Positions 10,160 to 21,448 of a stretch of 64,000 nt of DNA are shown here, in pieces (within the stretch, counting starts at the first letter, position 1; every line of letters begins with the position of its first letter). The DNA is taken from NCBI GenBank assembly GCA_014155875.1, contig JACEFZ010005129.1:206001-270000 (forward strand), given 5' to 3'. The notes under the pieces are model-generated. The model saw only the letters and a program-made list of their open reading frames with translations, made no database searches and had not been told where the DNA came from. Both the position numbers and the translations under genes were made by a program. The stretch is from Cepaea nemoralis (Eukaryota > Mollusca > Gastropoda > Stylommatophora > Helicidae).

Positions 10160-10320
10160 ACAAAAGTCAGAAGGTGAAGAACACTGGTATATGTAGGAAG
10201 ACCTAACACGAATGTTTAGTCTATCTGGCCGGTTTCATTTGTCAGAAAAAGTTACCCTCTTGTTGTGTCATACGCTTTCTCGAACTCACTCGCACACTAT
10301 GCGTTAACAGAACCAAGAAT
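10160..10320 (+). repeat. Dispersed repeat, partner of 4619-4783
   Basis: Contains cagaaggtgaagaa and gaagacctaacacgaatgt, followed by ttagtctatctgg. It ends against the tail of the RTE-like LINE on the other strand. Confidence 0.55.
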
Positions 10321-12300
10321 ATAGTCTCATCTCATCTCATCATGTTCCTCTTGTACCTTGCGGTGTCGAGGTGAAGTATAAACATCGTAAGAGTGCCCGA
10401 TTATGGGCTTCATATATCGATATTCCCATGGACTCTGCTATTCCCTCCGTCCAACATTTACGTGGTCTGCCTCTTCGTCTGTTTCCATCTGGTCTGTACA
10501 TCATTGCTTGTTGTGGTATGCTGTTGACTGATAACCTACTTGCATGGCCAAACCATTTGACTTGCTGCTTTCTAATAAAATCTAGTGCTGCTTTAACCCC
10601 CACTTCAGTCCTGATTTCTTCATTTCTGATCTTATCACTTCTTGATACGTTGAGTATTCTTCTCAGGAACCTCATATCGGTTGTTGTGATTTCTTTTCTC
10701 TTTTTCAATCATTGTCCAGGTTTGGCATTGGTAGCATAGAGTTGGTAGGAAGATTGTGTTGTAAAGTGCTTTCTTAGTAGTTATTGTTCGTTCTTTTGGT
10801 GCCATTTGTCCAATGATTTGATTTACCTTACTGCACCTATTTTCGATCTCGTCTTCTGAGGATATTATACTTCCTAGGTATTTGAAATTCTTTACTTGTT
10901 TCAAGGGATGTTCGTTGAGGTGAATTGTTATTGTTTGTTCTTCTTTAGTTATGGTCATTACCTCTGTTTTGCTTTTGCTAATTGTCATGTTATGTTTCCT
11001 ACATATTTCGTTTAGACTATTCATGTGGTCTTGTAATTCAGCTTCTGATTTTGAAATTAGTGCTTGGTCGTCCGCAAACAAGAGTTCTCTAATGGTTAGA
11101 TTTGCAGATGGTTCTTCTTCTGCGGTATTCTTGCTGTCTCTGCTTTGCTGGTTTCGTTACATATGTTGTCTATATATGTTATGAACAAGAGAAGGGACAG
11201 GACACAACCTTGTCGTACTCCAGATCTTATGGTGAAGGATTCTGAGTGTCCTCCAGTTGCTCTCACTATGCATTCACTGTTGTTGTATAAACTTCTACAT
11301 AGGTTTGTTAGATATGTACTCACTCCATATTGTTTAAGGATTTCCCACAGCTTGTTTCTATCTACTCTATCGAATGCCTTTTCTTGGTCGACAAAGGCTA
11401 AGTAGAGTGTTTCATTGAATTCGATTGATTTTTCTATAAGTTGTCTAGATGCATCTGTGCATCCTTTGTTTTTCCTAAATCTAAGTTGTGTTTCGCTTAG
11501 CTGGGGTTCTAAAGTAGTTCGTAATCTTTTTTCAAGAATTTTGCAAAATATTTTCCCACTATGACTCAACAGTGTAATGCCTCTGTATTGTGTGCAGTCT
11601 CTTTTGCTGCCTTTGTTTTTCTAAATTGGGATAATTATGGCGTTTCCCCAGTCTCGTGATGTCTGTTGTTCTACCCAAACATGGTTGATATGTAGTCAAG
11701 ATGTTCCTACTTCTCCTGCTGCTTTAATTAGTTCATTTGGTATTTCATCCTGTCCCGGTGATTTGTTCAATGGGGCTAATCGGATGGCTTCTATAGTTTC
11801 TTCTTTTATTATGTCTTGTTCTAGTTCTTAGGTCTCTTGAATTCCTGTGACATCTGATGGGATGTTGAGAAGTTGTTCGAAATACTGCTTCCACCTCATT
11901 AGGATTTGTTTTTGTTCACTTATTGGTTCTTCTTTTTTCCTTTTATTTTACCGCTTTCTTTACTTCTGCGTTCCAGCAATTTGTTATTTTCTTTATCCGT
12001 GATTTGCGTTTTTTCGTGGTTCCACATTTTATTTTTGCAGTATTTAAAATGCTTGATTTGAACATCTCTCATTCTTCTTTCTCTGTTTTTCTTTCTGTAG
12101 GTAACTTTACAAAGAGTAAAGTTTGTTCTGTCTCATAATTTTCCCTTACTGCCTCGTCTTTAAGGTTTGTTTTTAAGTTTACTGATTCGCATGGCATGTA
12201 TTTTCCTGCTCTTTGTTTTCTTCTTCTGGTGGTTCTTATTATGGCAACGACTGCGTTATGATCTGTGTTTATACTGAAATTAACTGGCAAAGGAACGGAG
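10321..12300 (-). mobile_element. RTE-like LINE, RT and C-terminal region (decayed)
   Basis: Minus-strand frames give, in order: endonuclease C-terminus (NTDHNAVVAIIR, near 12250), RT palm and finger motifs (KSPGQDEIPNELIKAAGE near 11750; GITLLSHSGKIFCKILEKRL; AFVDQEKAFDRVDR; IRSGVRQGCVLS), the catalytic MFADDQ box at 11081, NFKYLGSIIS, and a C-terminal domain ending RRRGRPRKCW. Several frameshifts and stops separate these pieces. The 3' end is a short ATGAG tandem tail at 10321-10338. The endonuclease N-terminal part is missing, so this is a 5'-truncated dead copy of roughly 2 kb. The clade assignment is by motif memory and moderately sure. Confidence 0.85.
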
Positions 12301-12358
12301 CATAATGAGTACAAACCGCTGCCGTTAAGTTGGAACCGCGACTAACTGATTAACTATC
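12285..12358 (+). mobile_element. Short 3' end related to I-type LINEs
   Basis: The stretch ggaacggagcataatg, followed by a gatgttggaac-like motif and a gactaactgattaac tail, repeats the 32105-32190 sequence and resembles the last 60 bases plus tail of the LINE ending at 38062. It may be a severely 5'-truncated LINE or a SINE borrowing the LINE end. Confidence 0.5.
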
Positions 12359-12594
12359 TACAATGGTTGTATGATTGTTTCATTGTCTGTGCATGACATG
12401 TACGGTGAGATGTTAATTTCTTTCAATGTGTCTGTGACATTGATATTTGGTATTAGGATTTAATCCTAACTGGCATGTTCAGTTTGATTTATCACTACTG
12501 ATGCGGTAAAAGTTTGATACGGTATTTGCTATCCAACTTCTTCAATCTGCCGAGCATGGTTTTAACATATCAACATTGGATACCTTTAACTTTC

Positions 12595-12963
12595 CTATAA
12601 AAGGTATTTAATCATCGTCTTCAGATAGTTGTCGAAATAGGTCTCTGTGGTTGGAAGAAGTAATATAGCTTCTTCTCCAGGTTTAAATGCCAATAATGTT
12701 GCATTTATGTTGACATAATGTATATGAATGGCATCGGTTTTTGCAACATCCTTTCGGCTATTGCACAAGATCGTATTATTCTGCCACGTATATTTGTGAC
12801 CATGTTGTATGGTATGTGGATCTGTGACTTTCCAAGTAAGTAATTCATTATAAATGGACAATGGCCCAAGGGGGTTAACGTCATGCACTATTTCATAGGT
12901 CAAGCACACAGTACAGAGCTTGGGTACTTCGAGGTTTGCGAATAAAATCGCCAACAACAACAA
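12595..12963 (-). pseudogene. Unrecognised ORF, faint resemblance to LTR-element integrase C-terminus
   Basis: A 122-residue frame whose only suggestive stretch is FKPGEEAILLLPT, similar to the basic-hydrophobic motif after the integrase core in Ty3/Gypsy elements. No DDE residues, zinc finger or LTRs are seen around it. It may equally be a chance ORF. Confidence 0.2.
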
Positions 12964-13107
12964 ATTCCAATCTGCTGGTCATGCTGTTGTCACTTTCGCC
13001 AACATGCTCTTTAGACTGCCGTTCTGGTTCTCACAAACTCCATATCATGAGGGCTTATGTGAACAAGTAAAGCATTTAAACCTTGAGCAATACTCATCTC
13101 TGGCAAC

Positions 13108-13265
13108 TCTGATCGTCTTCCGGTACGAACCTAAGGCGTTGTCCTCGTCAGATTGGAATCACTAGACTCGTGTTTCGGTCTCGTTTTAGCTCGTCAGTAG
13201 TGCATATCCTTGACTGAACCGGGAATAAACCCTGGATCACTGGCAAGTGAGACATGTGTGTCACC
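13108..13265 (+). repeat. Paired dispersed repeat, copy 1
   Basis: About 150 bp repeat at 13526-13680 with roughly 80% identity by eye (cgaacctaaggc, then ttgtcc-cgtcaga, cgtcagtagtgcatatc, ctggatcactgg). The gggaataaaccctgg of this copy corresponds to a B-box-like gggatcgaatccc in copy 2, hinting at a SINE origin. Confidence 0.55.
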
Positions 13266-13525
13266 ACTAGACCTCGCGACTCAAGCTAGACGCAACACTA
13301 ATTATCATACTAGAATATCACAACGTCACACATCGTAGGCTATATCTCAAAATTTGCCAGATCGCCGCGACTGACATTCGTCAATCGATTTGGCCCCGAA
13401 AGATCCGGTCTTCTCTCTCTCTGGCAAGGCACACCATGCCGCCTAAAGTCCAGCGAACGATAATCAAATTAATGTATTTGGTTTTTTCGGGATTTGAGGT
13501 TTATATATTTAGCACAACCCACTAA

Positions 13526-13682
13526 TGGCAACAATGATCATATTCCGACACGAACCTAAGGCCTTGTCCACGTCAGACTGGAAGTACTAGTCTCAAGTTT
13601 CGCTCTCGTTTGAGCTGGTCAGTAGTGCATATCGTTGACAGGACACGGGATCGAATCCCAGATCATTGGAGTGTGAGATGTT
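13526..13682 (+). repeat. Paired dispersed repeat, copy 2
   Basis: Partner of 13108-13265. Contains gggatcgaatccc, close to a pol III B-box. It abuts the truncated end of the RTE-like LINE fragment at 13683, so it may have caused or followed that truncation. Confidence 0.55.
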
Positions 13683-14830
13683 TGTAAAGGTGGACTATTG
13701 GCCCGTCCTTAAAGTCCTATGGCATGTTCTCGTTCACCCAGTTGTTTGTAAATACCTGATGAAGCTGCTCTATTATAACCGGTCCACCGGCTTTGTATAT
13801 CTCTGTCGTGATTGAGACACGACCAGGAGCTTTACCGCTGGCAAGTTGATGGTAGCTTGGTTTATGACCATAATGGTTGGCAAGTCTTAAAAAGTATCAT
13901 TAGTGGGGACTTAAGGAAGGCTGTTGATGGTTCCGACATCGATGGGGGATGTTGCATTTAAGATGTTGCTACAATGATCTTTATTTCTTATTGGTGACCT
14001 ATGTTCCACCATCTGCAATAAGGAGGGGAATTATGCCTGGTGGTGTGGGGCCATGGATAACCTTTGGCGAGTCATAGACGATGTTCATATCGTGTCTGTC
14101 AGCAAAGCCCTGCATCTCATCAGATTTGTTGCATAGGCAGGAATTCCGCATGTGCCGAAGTTTCTGCTGCATGACTCTCTGGATGTTATTGAAGACATAT
14201 GTTTTTTTAAATGTTGCATTCGGTTCGTTCAAATTTGCCTTGTGGAGAAAGTGTTTCTCAGCAACAATTGGATGAGGTCATCGGAATTTTCATCAAACCA
14301 GTCTTTATGCTTCCTGGGGGGATGACCCAAGATTTCCATAACATTGTTGTATATTGTGTCTTTCAGTGCTATCCACGCTGCTTCTGCATCCTGTTTAGCT
14401 GCGACACTGGGCTTCATCGGTCTTCCATCATATTTTCAAACGACAGTTTTATGTGCTTACCATTTAAATTGGTGACATTTCTTTTTGTTAAACTTTTACC
14501 TCTTAATGGTCCTCGCGGTGGTTTGATGTGCATGCTCATTTTTGAGACAATCAAACCATGATCTGTCCAATATTCGGCACCACACATGGATTTTGTCACC
14601 CGTACGTCTTGTCACTCACTCCTCCTGATGATGACATAGTCAGTGAGGTTTCAGTGTTTCCAGCGAGGGCTCATCCACGATGCCCTATTTCTCATGGGAA
14701 GATGGGAAATTGTGTTGATAATCAGGAGATTGTGTTCGGCACAGGTCTGAAATTCAGATTCCCAGAACACATAAGTTGTTGTTTTTTCTTAGATTCAATG
14801 TCACGTGTTCGACATAGCATTGTATGATAG
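13683..14830 (-). mobile_element. RTE-like LINE fragment: endonuclease end, linker and RT start
   Basis: Read on the minus strand this gives endonuclease C-terminal motifs (DYVI near 14630, CGAEYWTDHGLIVSKM at about 14560-14600), the linker (LGHPPRKHKDWFDEN, then DSPKVIHGPTPPGI and PLLIADGG), and the first RT motifs in another frame (ASGKAPG near 13830, EIYKAGGPVIIEQLHQVF, NNWVNENMP). It is cut before the RT catalytic box. Several frameshifts are present. This belongs to a different subfamily from the element at 10-12 kb; the pattern is common in molluscan LINEs. Confidence 0.75.
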
Positions 14831-16085
14831 CTAAGTAAATTTATATTGTACTATAAATCGCAATGCAATATTGCCTGTCTGTGAGAATCATGTTCCACAT
14901 ACCTCTTCAACCAGTCAATTCTTTCAATCGCCGGGTTTTTGTGTTTTCCGGCTTTTCACATGGACGAAATCATTGTATGTGTTCTCCACACCAGAATATA
15001 GTATATAAATGCATTAAAAATATGCATATCTAAATAATCTTTATGGTTATACATAATATATTGGTATCACATATGTTTAAACTCATTTCTTCTATTTTAT
15101 ATCATATGTGTCATAGATACACCGTGTTGTCATAGCCCGACGTAAGTGGGTCTAATTGTTCGTGTAGACACATCAGTTTAACACAGTGTCTTGTGAACTT
15201 GTTCTTCTGCTGTGATGCATCAAGGACGTGATTCGTCTCATTGTCCAGATTGCAGTCTGACTGTTTTGATATTGGTACCCTTTGTTCACTTGAAACAAGA
15301 ATTGGTATAAGTTGACCAAGCCCCACTGTTAATTATGATTCCATTACGTAAGTGGCTGGTTAGACTGTTGTAATTCAACTCTTTCACTCATCCGGACTAG
15401 AAGTAAAGGCAGCGGCTGCAATAGGATATAACGATATTTTTTTTTTCTGCTCCCGCATGGAAACAGTGTAGTGGTGCTTTTTGCTTTTTTTTAAAAATTT
15501 TATTTCGTTGTTTATCTATCTGTGTTGTCCTGTCCTTGGCAAAGATTCAGAGAATCGATACGTGGGCCGTCCTGTGTGTCGTATTGTACGCTTTTGTGTG
15601 TATTTTATTTTATTATTCATTTTATATATTTATTGATTACTTCTGATTTTGGATTTTCACCTGTATTCCGGTATACGATGGATCTCCTTGTAAGGTATGT
15701 GCAACGTGTTTGTGTTTAGTACGTTTCTTCTCTCAGGAGCTTAATATACCTATTTGTTTCCAATTCACTCATCCGACACGACGGCCACGAAGTGACATAA
15801 TTATCAGCACAGAACCATTTCACGGTTACAACAGTTCACATGATCATATAGTTAAGTTACAATTACTCTATAAACCTTGACTAATATACACACACTTTTT
15901 AAATAATATAACTAGCGGCATGATGAATACTGCCTTTGCCACAATCAGCCTAGAGACTGGCATATCTTCGACCACGGTCCTCTTCTGAATTACTCTTTTA
16001 GGAGACAGTTTATCTACCGACCAGCGCATGACTCGCCTTTCACGCTGTAATGCGTGCATTTGATCATTTGATCATCAGGTCTTGG
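14831..16085. other. No gene recognised
   Basis: AT-rich DNA with only short chance ORFs. No repeat family seen elsewhere in the window could be matched. Confidence 0.4.
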
Positions 16086-16089
16086 CACT

Positions 16090-16350
16090 ACATGACGGCC
16101 GGTCTCCCTGGTCTAGATTTTACACGACTTTCTCCGTAATCCCGTATATTCTCGTGAATAACGAGACGTGCGCAAGAATCGGTAGTGGATCTCTCCGAGT
16201 CAGTAACTTACGGGGTATGTGAGCCGGTCGGTCAGAAAGCAATGGCAAACTACTGAGCGTAATCTTGCCAAGAAATCAACAATCAGCTGAAAGATGCCGA
16301 TGTTGACAGTGATGTCCTGTAAAGGAAATGCGAACAAAACAATAAAAAAA
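16090..16350 (+). repeat. SINE family B copy
   Basis: Starts with ggccggtctccctgg and carries the family body (tcagaaagcaatggcaaact, actgagcgtaatcttgccaa) and 3' part (gttgacagtgatgtcctgta, aaggaaatgcgaac), aligning end to end with 28921-29166. The tRNA-like head is degraded: the B-box position reads ggtagtggatctc. Confidence 0.75.
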
Positions 16351-16695
16351 AACAAGAAAACTACATGAGGAGCGAAGAACTAAAAATGGTTTGTAAGAAG
16401 CACGTTTTCCAAATATATTATCACACTACTCTACAGGGATTCACTCATTACAATACAGCAATTTCTAATCTATTTAGAAAATATATCACCATCTAGTTCT
16501 TAATACTTCAAAAGATATATTATAATAAATAATAATTACAACTCTAAACTTGTCTTTAGCTGCATGTTGTCTGGCCCCAAGACATAAGATTATCGGAAAG
16601 GAACCAGATATATGTATTTCAAGTTTATAGTATCACATGACATGTTCCTAATCATGTGTACATTATTTAAATAACTTAAATCATTTTAAACTATA

Positions 16696-18395
16696 AATGA
16701 TATTTCAGTATGTTTAATCCATCCATCATGTACCATGCCGATAAGCGTGGGCTGTCATGTTTTGCCATCTCACTCGATCACCAGAGTCGTGGATCAGCTC
16801 CTTCTTCCTGTCTCGACCATGCCACGTGGCAAAGCCATCCAGGTATTTACTTCTCGGTCCTCCCCTCGGTCTCTTCCCTTAGATCTTGCCAGTTGTCACC
16901 AAGTTCTCCAAGTCATTTTTTCTCATAACATGTCCAAAAAATTTTGAATGTCTACGTCAAATTTCTTTAATCAGTTTACGATCTTCATTTGTTTCTTGGA
17001 GGACTTGTTCATTGGTTTTTCTGTCTGTCCATGGTATTCTCTGCATTTTCCTCAGAAACCATATTTTCACAGCCATCAGATGTTTTTTTCAGCTTGACTG
17101 CTCATTGTTCACGCTTCACTTCCATATAAAAGTACAGGTTCAATGTAGCACCTCAACATTCTTTTTCTCGGTTCAATTGATATCTTTTTATTGGTCAGTA
17201 TGATTTTCATCTTGTAAAAGGCTACCTTCGCAATGACAATTCTTTTTCTAATCTCTTCAAGGCATTTCCCATAAGATGATATGACTGTTGCGAGATAACT
17301 GTACCGATTGACTTGCTTAAGAATATGCCCATTTACTCGTATTTCACATTGTGGTATTTCCTTCTTCCCAAAAACGACCATAATATGTGTCTTCTTACTA
17401 TTCAATTCTAACCCTAGTTGCTCACTGTGTGCAACAACCGCATCTACTAAATCTTGCAGGTCTAAAGGAATGTTATTGATGCATCTTCCCCCAATGTTGA
17501 TTCCTTCCATATCTTCTATATTTCTGAAAATATTTTCACTGTACAGGGAAAAATGATCTGGAGACATTACACATCCCTGTCTCACACCTCTTTTAATAGG
17601 CTGATATTGACCTACTTCATTATCAATTCTGATGGCAGCTTGTTGTTTCAAATATATGTCGTTTACAAGTCTAAGGTCTTTTCCATCAATTTGTAGATCT
17701 TCAAGCATCCTTATCATGTCGACATGTCTCACTTTATCGAAAGCCTTTGTGTAGTCAATAAAGCAAAGATATAGATCTGTGTTTACTTCCATATAACGTT
17801 CAAGTACTGTTCTCAGTATATACACAGCATTTACTATACCCTTTGGCTTCTACAAACCCACATTGTTCTTCTCCTATTTCGAGTTGTATTTTCTTCCTAA
17901 CTCTTTGCATGATAATTCTCAGCAAAATCTTCGTGATGTGGCTCATTGTACTATTTGTTCAATGTTGATCATATTCCAAGGCTCCTGATTTCTTCGGGAT
18001 TGCAAGAAATATTGTCTTACATAATTCAGGAGGTATATCTCCAATATCATATATTGCATTCAGCAGTCCGGTGACCTGGTATATTATATATTCTTCTAAG
18101 GCATTGATCATTTCTATTGTGATGTTATCTGTACCAGGGTTCTTGCCCGTTTTCATATGTTTAAGAGTATTCTGAACTTCCATCTTCAAAATTGATGGTC
18201 CTTAATTATTATTCCGATGATCATATTGTTCTTCTCTTGTATCATCATAAAGGTCTTTCACATAATCTGACCACGCATGTAAAATCTGATCTTTTTCTAT
18301 TATGATTTTGCCATCTTTGGTTTGTAGGCAACCCGTTGATGTGTGTGTGTGTTCTGATGTTGTATGTGTTCTTAGTATGTTGAATGCCATTTAAC
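16696..18395 (-). mobile_element. RTE-like LINE with the RT catalytic box deleted
   Basis: In minus order: linker (GCLQTKDGKIIIEKDQIL, 18390-18202), RT start (GKNPGTDNITIEMINALEEY; IFLAIPKKSGALEYDQH), core RT ORF 17825-17109 (LYLCFIDYTKAFDKVRH; IKRGVRQGCVMSPDHFSLYSE), then a jump from GGRCINNI directly to LQDLVDAVVAHSEQ. The YADD-containing stretch expected between is absent, a deletion of perhaps 12-20 codons that keeps the frame. Distal motifs are YSYLATVIS and, near 16950-16700, FGHVMRK then GKRPRGRTEKYLDGF. The tail is a short GATG repeat. The deletion makes this copy catalytically dead. Confidence 0.85.
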
Positions 18396-19250
18396 TAACA
18401 ATCTAATCTCTTAACTTTAATTCAATTATATAATCAATCATCATGTGATGTTGTTCGTTGTATGCACATTTCAGTGTTACTAAACCAATATAAATTGCAT
18501 GGTTTAAATTGCATATAATGGAATTACAATACATTTCAATAATCGAAATGGTTGGGATTCTGACGACTGATTAATTGTGGAGCAGCTACACAAAGTCCGT
18601 TTCAGACTTTATTGCTTGATTCAGTGTCCCAGTATTCCAAGATCATTGATCAGTTGATACGAGCTATAACAGGCTGCCCTACACTGTCCTCCCATTCCGT
18701 ATCGAGACCATAAGGTACATATCACCAAAGGTTATCTATTAAACCTCATCTGCCCTGCACAGATGCAGATCTACAAGAGGTTATCTTTTAAACATCATCT
18801 GTCTGCAGCTGTTAATTCACTTCAGACTCGAAAATGACGTATCCAAAGTGACTATGATTATCAGCTATCTGTCCCACCGTCCTTCACTGTTCTGTCGGCA
18901 TGTCATCTCTGCAATTACTGAATCATTTGTGGTTAATTTCAATCGTACTTATCGCCAAAATTAATAGTATATAATCATTGATCATTAATAATGATTAAGT
19001 TATATCTTATTGAATCGTATTACACCATCACAATTGAACAGTAATAAACGTATTTTTAACTGTAACCAAAACTACGTACAAGATACTTGTTTGTATCCGT
19101 ATACTGCCAACAATCGTTAGTCGATGGAGAAAATACGATTCTGACAATGTCACGAGATGTCCTTCAACGAAGACGAACTCGGAAGATACCGAATTCAAAT
19201 GTCGAGTAGACAGTAGCGTTGATTTTGAGTACGCGAGGCGTCTGTCGGCG
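18396..19250. other. No gene recognised
   Basis: Only a local duplication is visible: aggttatct, a-ttaaac and catctg recur about 60 bp apart around 18728-18805. Confidence 0.4.
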
Positions 19251-19254
19251 ACAG

Positions 19255-19690
19255 GATGTGGCTCTCTGAATAGAGCGGGTACCGTACCGAGATGCGGCGG
19301 CAGGCAGCACAGCGTGGCTCTCTGGGCAGAGAGGGTACTGTACCAAGGTGCGGCGACAGGCGGCAAACGTGGCTGTCTACGTAGAGCGGTGACAGTTAAC
19401 AAACGTGGCTCTCTGGGTAGAGCGGCGACTGGCGACAAATGTGGCTCTCTAAGTAGAGCGGCGACAGGTAACAAACGTGGCTCTCTAAGTATAGCGGCGA
19501 CTGGCGACAATGAAGCTCTCTGGTTAGAGCTTGTCTCAACTCTAAAGACGTCGACTGGTAACAATAACAAAGCTCCGTGGGCAGAGCTGTTCTCTTGATA
19601 ACAGGTGTCGACTACGAATTTCCATGGGTCGAGCTAGTTCATTCGTGAAAGGTGGCGATCACGACGCTCCTTGGGCAGAGCAAGTCCCTT
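19255..19690 (+). repeat. Minisatellite of about 36 bp with a hairpin in each unit
   Basis: About eight or nine units run head to tail, most near 36 bp, the first two longer. Each opens with a variant of gtggctctctaagtagagcg followed by gcgac-ggc/taacaaac. The part gctctNNNNNNagagc is a short inverted repeat kept in nearly all units, even where the spacer varies. The proline/arginine-rich ORF across it on the minus strand is a by-product of the repeat. Confidence 0.85.
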
Positions 19691-20406
19691 ACTGAGGCGT
19701 GGCGACTGGTACCGATGTTGTACCTTTGATGATTTTCAGGCAGTGGCCCACCCCACATTCTGCGTGTTAAGCAAGGCAACACTGATGATCAATGAGCAAT
19801 GATCTCGGATGCGCCATATGACCTACAGCCGTTCCAGATCGGCGTGATCCGCAACAAAATTGAGTGTGTCATGAAGATGTGTGGTGTCTTCTGTTAGCTA
19901 AAGTGTATATGTTAGTGAGCCGTAAACGATGTACTCACCACTGATACTTTAACCTGTCGACTTGACCTTGACGACTATTTAGGCGATCTATTCTTGTTTT
20001 GACGAGCGTACCATGTCAAAGAGTGAAGCTCATATGAGGAGGTGATACCGCCACTCCATGTCAGGACGTGTGATAAACCTTTCAGCGAGCTGGATCGTTG
20101 ATTGTCCTAGGGGTTATGATGATGACCTTGCAGATCCCTCAGATTAGCCGCCAATGCCTGTAGGTCGGCACACTGCGTCCAAACCTTCACAGCAACACAA
20201 AAGGACATGCACTCAGGAACAAGCCATGGGAACGATGATTAGATGAACTTTATTCTCATCAGGAGCCTGTGTTTTCCACGGATACAAGCACACCCTCCAG
20301 CCGGCAGCACTCAGGCCATTAATACCATACACTGGACGTAGTATGCTCCCGCCACAAACCTCCGTATCATGCTGCCCTGGTGTCCGTGTTGTGTCCCGTA
20401 CCTTCT

Positions 20407-20407
<1 letters not shown>
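19691..20407. other. No gene recognised
   Basis: Two further degenerate hairpin-unit relatives (gctccttgggcagagc) occur up to about 19690; beyond that nothing is supported. Confidence 0.35.

Positions 20408-20484
<77 letters not shown>
20408..20484 (+). repeat. (GT)n microsatellite
   Basis: About 37 GT units with two GC/GTGC interruptions. Confidence 0.97.
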
Positions 20485-20485
<1 letters not shown>

Positions 20486-21169
20486 AGACTGGTGCTAACG
20501 ACCACCGGCCGTCAAGCGATCATGATCTCCCAGCAGGGTCGGTCGGCGTTTGAGACTAAGTGGCCATACCAGGATTGATCAGCACCTGCGATCGATGTCC
20601 GGCGATTGTGAAATGTTGTGGCTAATAGTGAATGTGTCCGCCTGAGTGAGCTACTGTTGTTAATCGATGCGGGTGTAGGGCGTCCTAATGAATCTTCTGT
20701 ACTGATGTACGTGTAGCGCTGCGATGCGTCTGTTCTGTGTGAAGGCTGAAGTTGAAGTGTGTCTAAGTGACAATCGTGTTGTTAATCAACGCGACTTGAT
20801 GACGTAGCATTTGTGGTGCTACATCGTGCTTTGTTTTGCTACTATTTCTATTTTTGTTCACTGATGTGTGTGCACATCAGTTCACTCTCTACATGCCTGT
20901 CATATACTATATGACATATACTGCTCTTATGTTTTGTAGGCATATATGTCGCACGCCAAAATTTATTCAGTTGTTTTATTGTTTGAAGAGTATTACAAAT
21001 TAAATGCTATAGTCACGTTAAGCGTGAGTAGTACACATTAAAGACTATATGTAGGCCCATAAAGGGTAAGTATTACACATTAAAGGCAATATATTGCTCA
21101 TTACTAGTAAGCAGTATATATTACAGAATGTAACTTATAATATATTGTTATGTTGACATTTATAATACA
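20485..21169. other. No gene recognised; short duplication
   Basis: A short pair of repeats (agta-t-acacattaaag) at about 21028 and 21071 precedes the Helitron terminus. No ORF is supported. Confidence 0.35.
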
Positions 21170-21207
21170 CTAGCTGACCCGGCCTGGCTTCGCCCATACC
21201 CTGGAAG

Positions 21208-21273
21208 GGATCTATCTGTCTGTCTGACTGCCTACTTGCCTGCCTGCCTGCCTGCCTGTCTGTCTGTCTATCT
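21208..21273 (+). repeat. Tetranucleotide array inside the Helitron 3' end
   Basis: TCTG/TGCC/CTAT units: atctatctgtctgtctgact through tgcctgcc to gtctatctag. A related but reverse-complement array begins beyond the other end of the Helitron at 26157. Confidence 0.85.
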
Positions 21274-21448
21274 AGAGGAGAAAAGTTTGCTTAATGCTAG
21301 GATTATTTTATTTTAAATCTTGTCGTATAATTTTCAAGTTATGGCCGAACACCAAATGTGATGTCTAACGTAGTGCTTTTTAATAAACAATATTTTTTGT
21401 TTGTCTGTCTGGTGCGTAGACGAATAAATCCGAAGATTTTCCAACGCG

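Noticed and set aside
19028..19570. 180-residue Pro/Arg/Leu ORF
   Set aside because: Runs across the hairpin minisatellite; repetition explains it.
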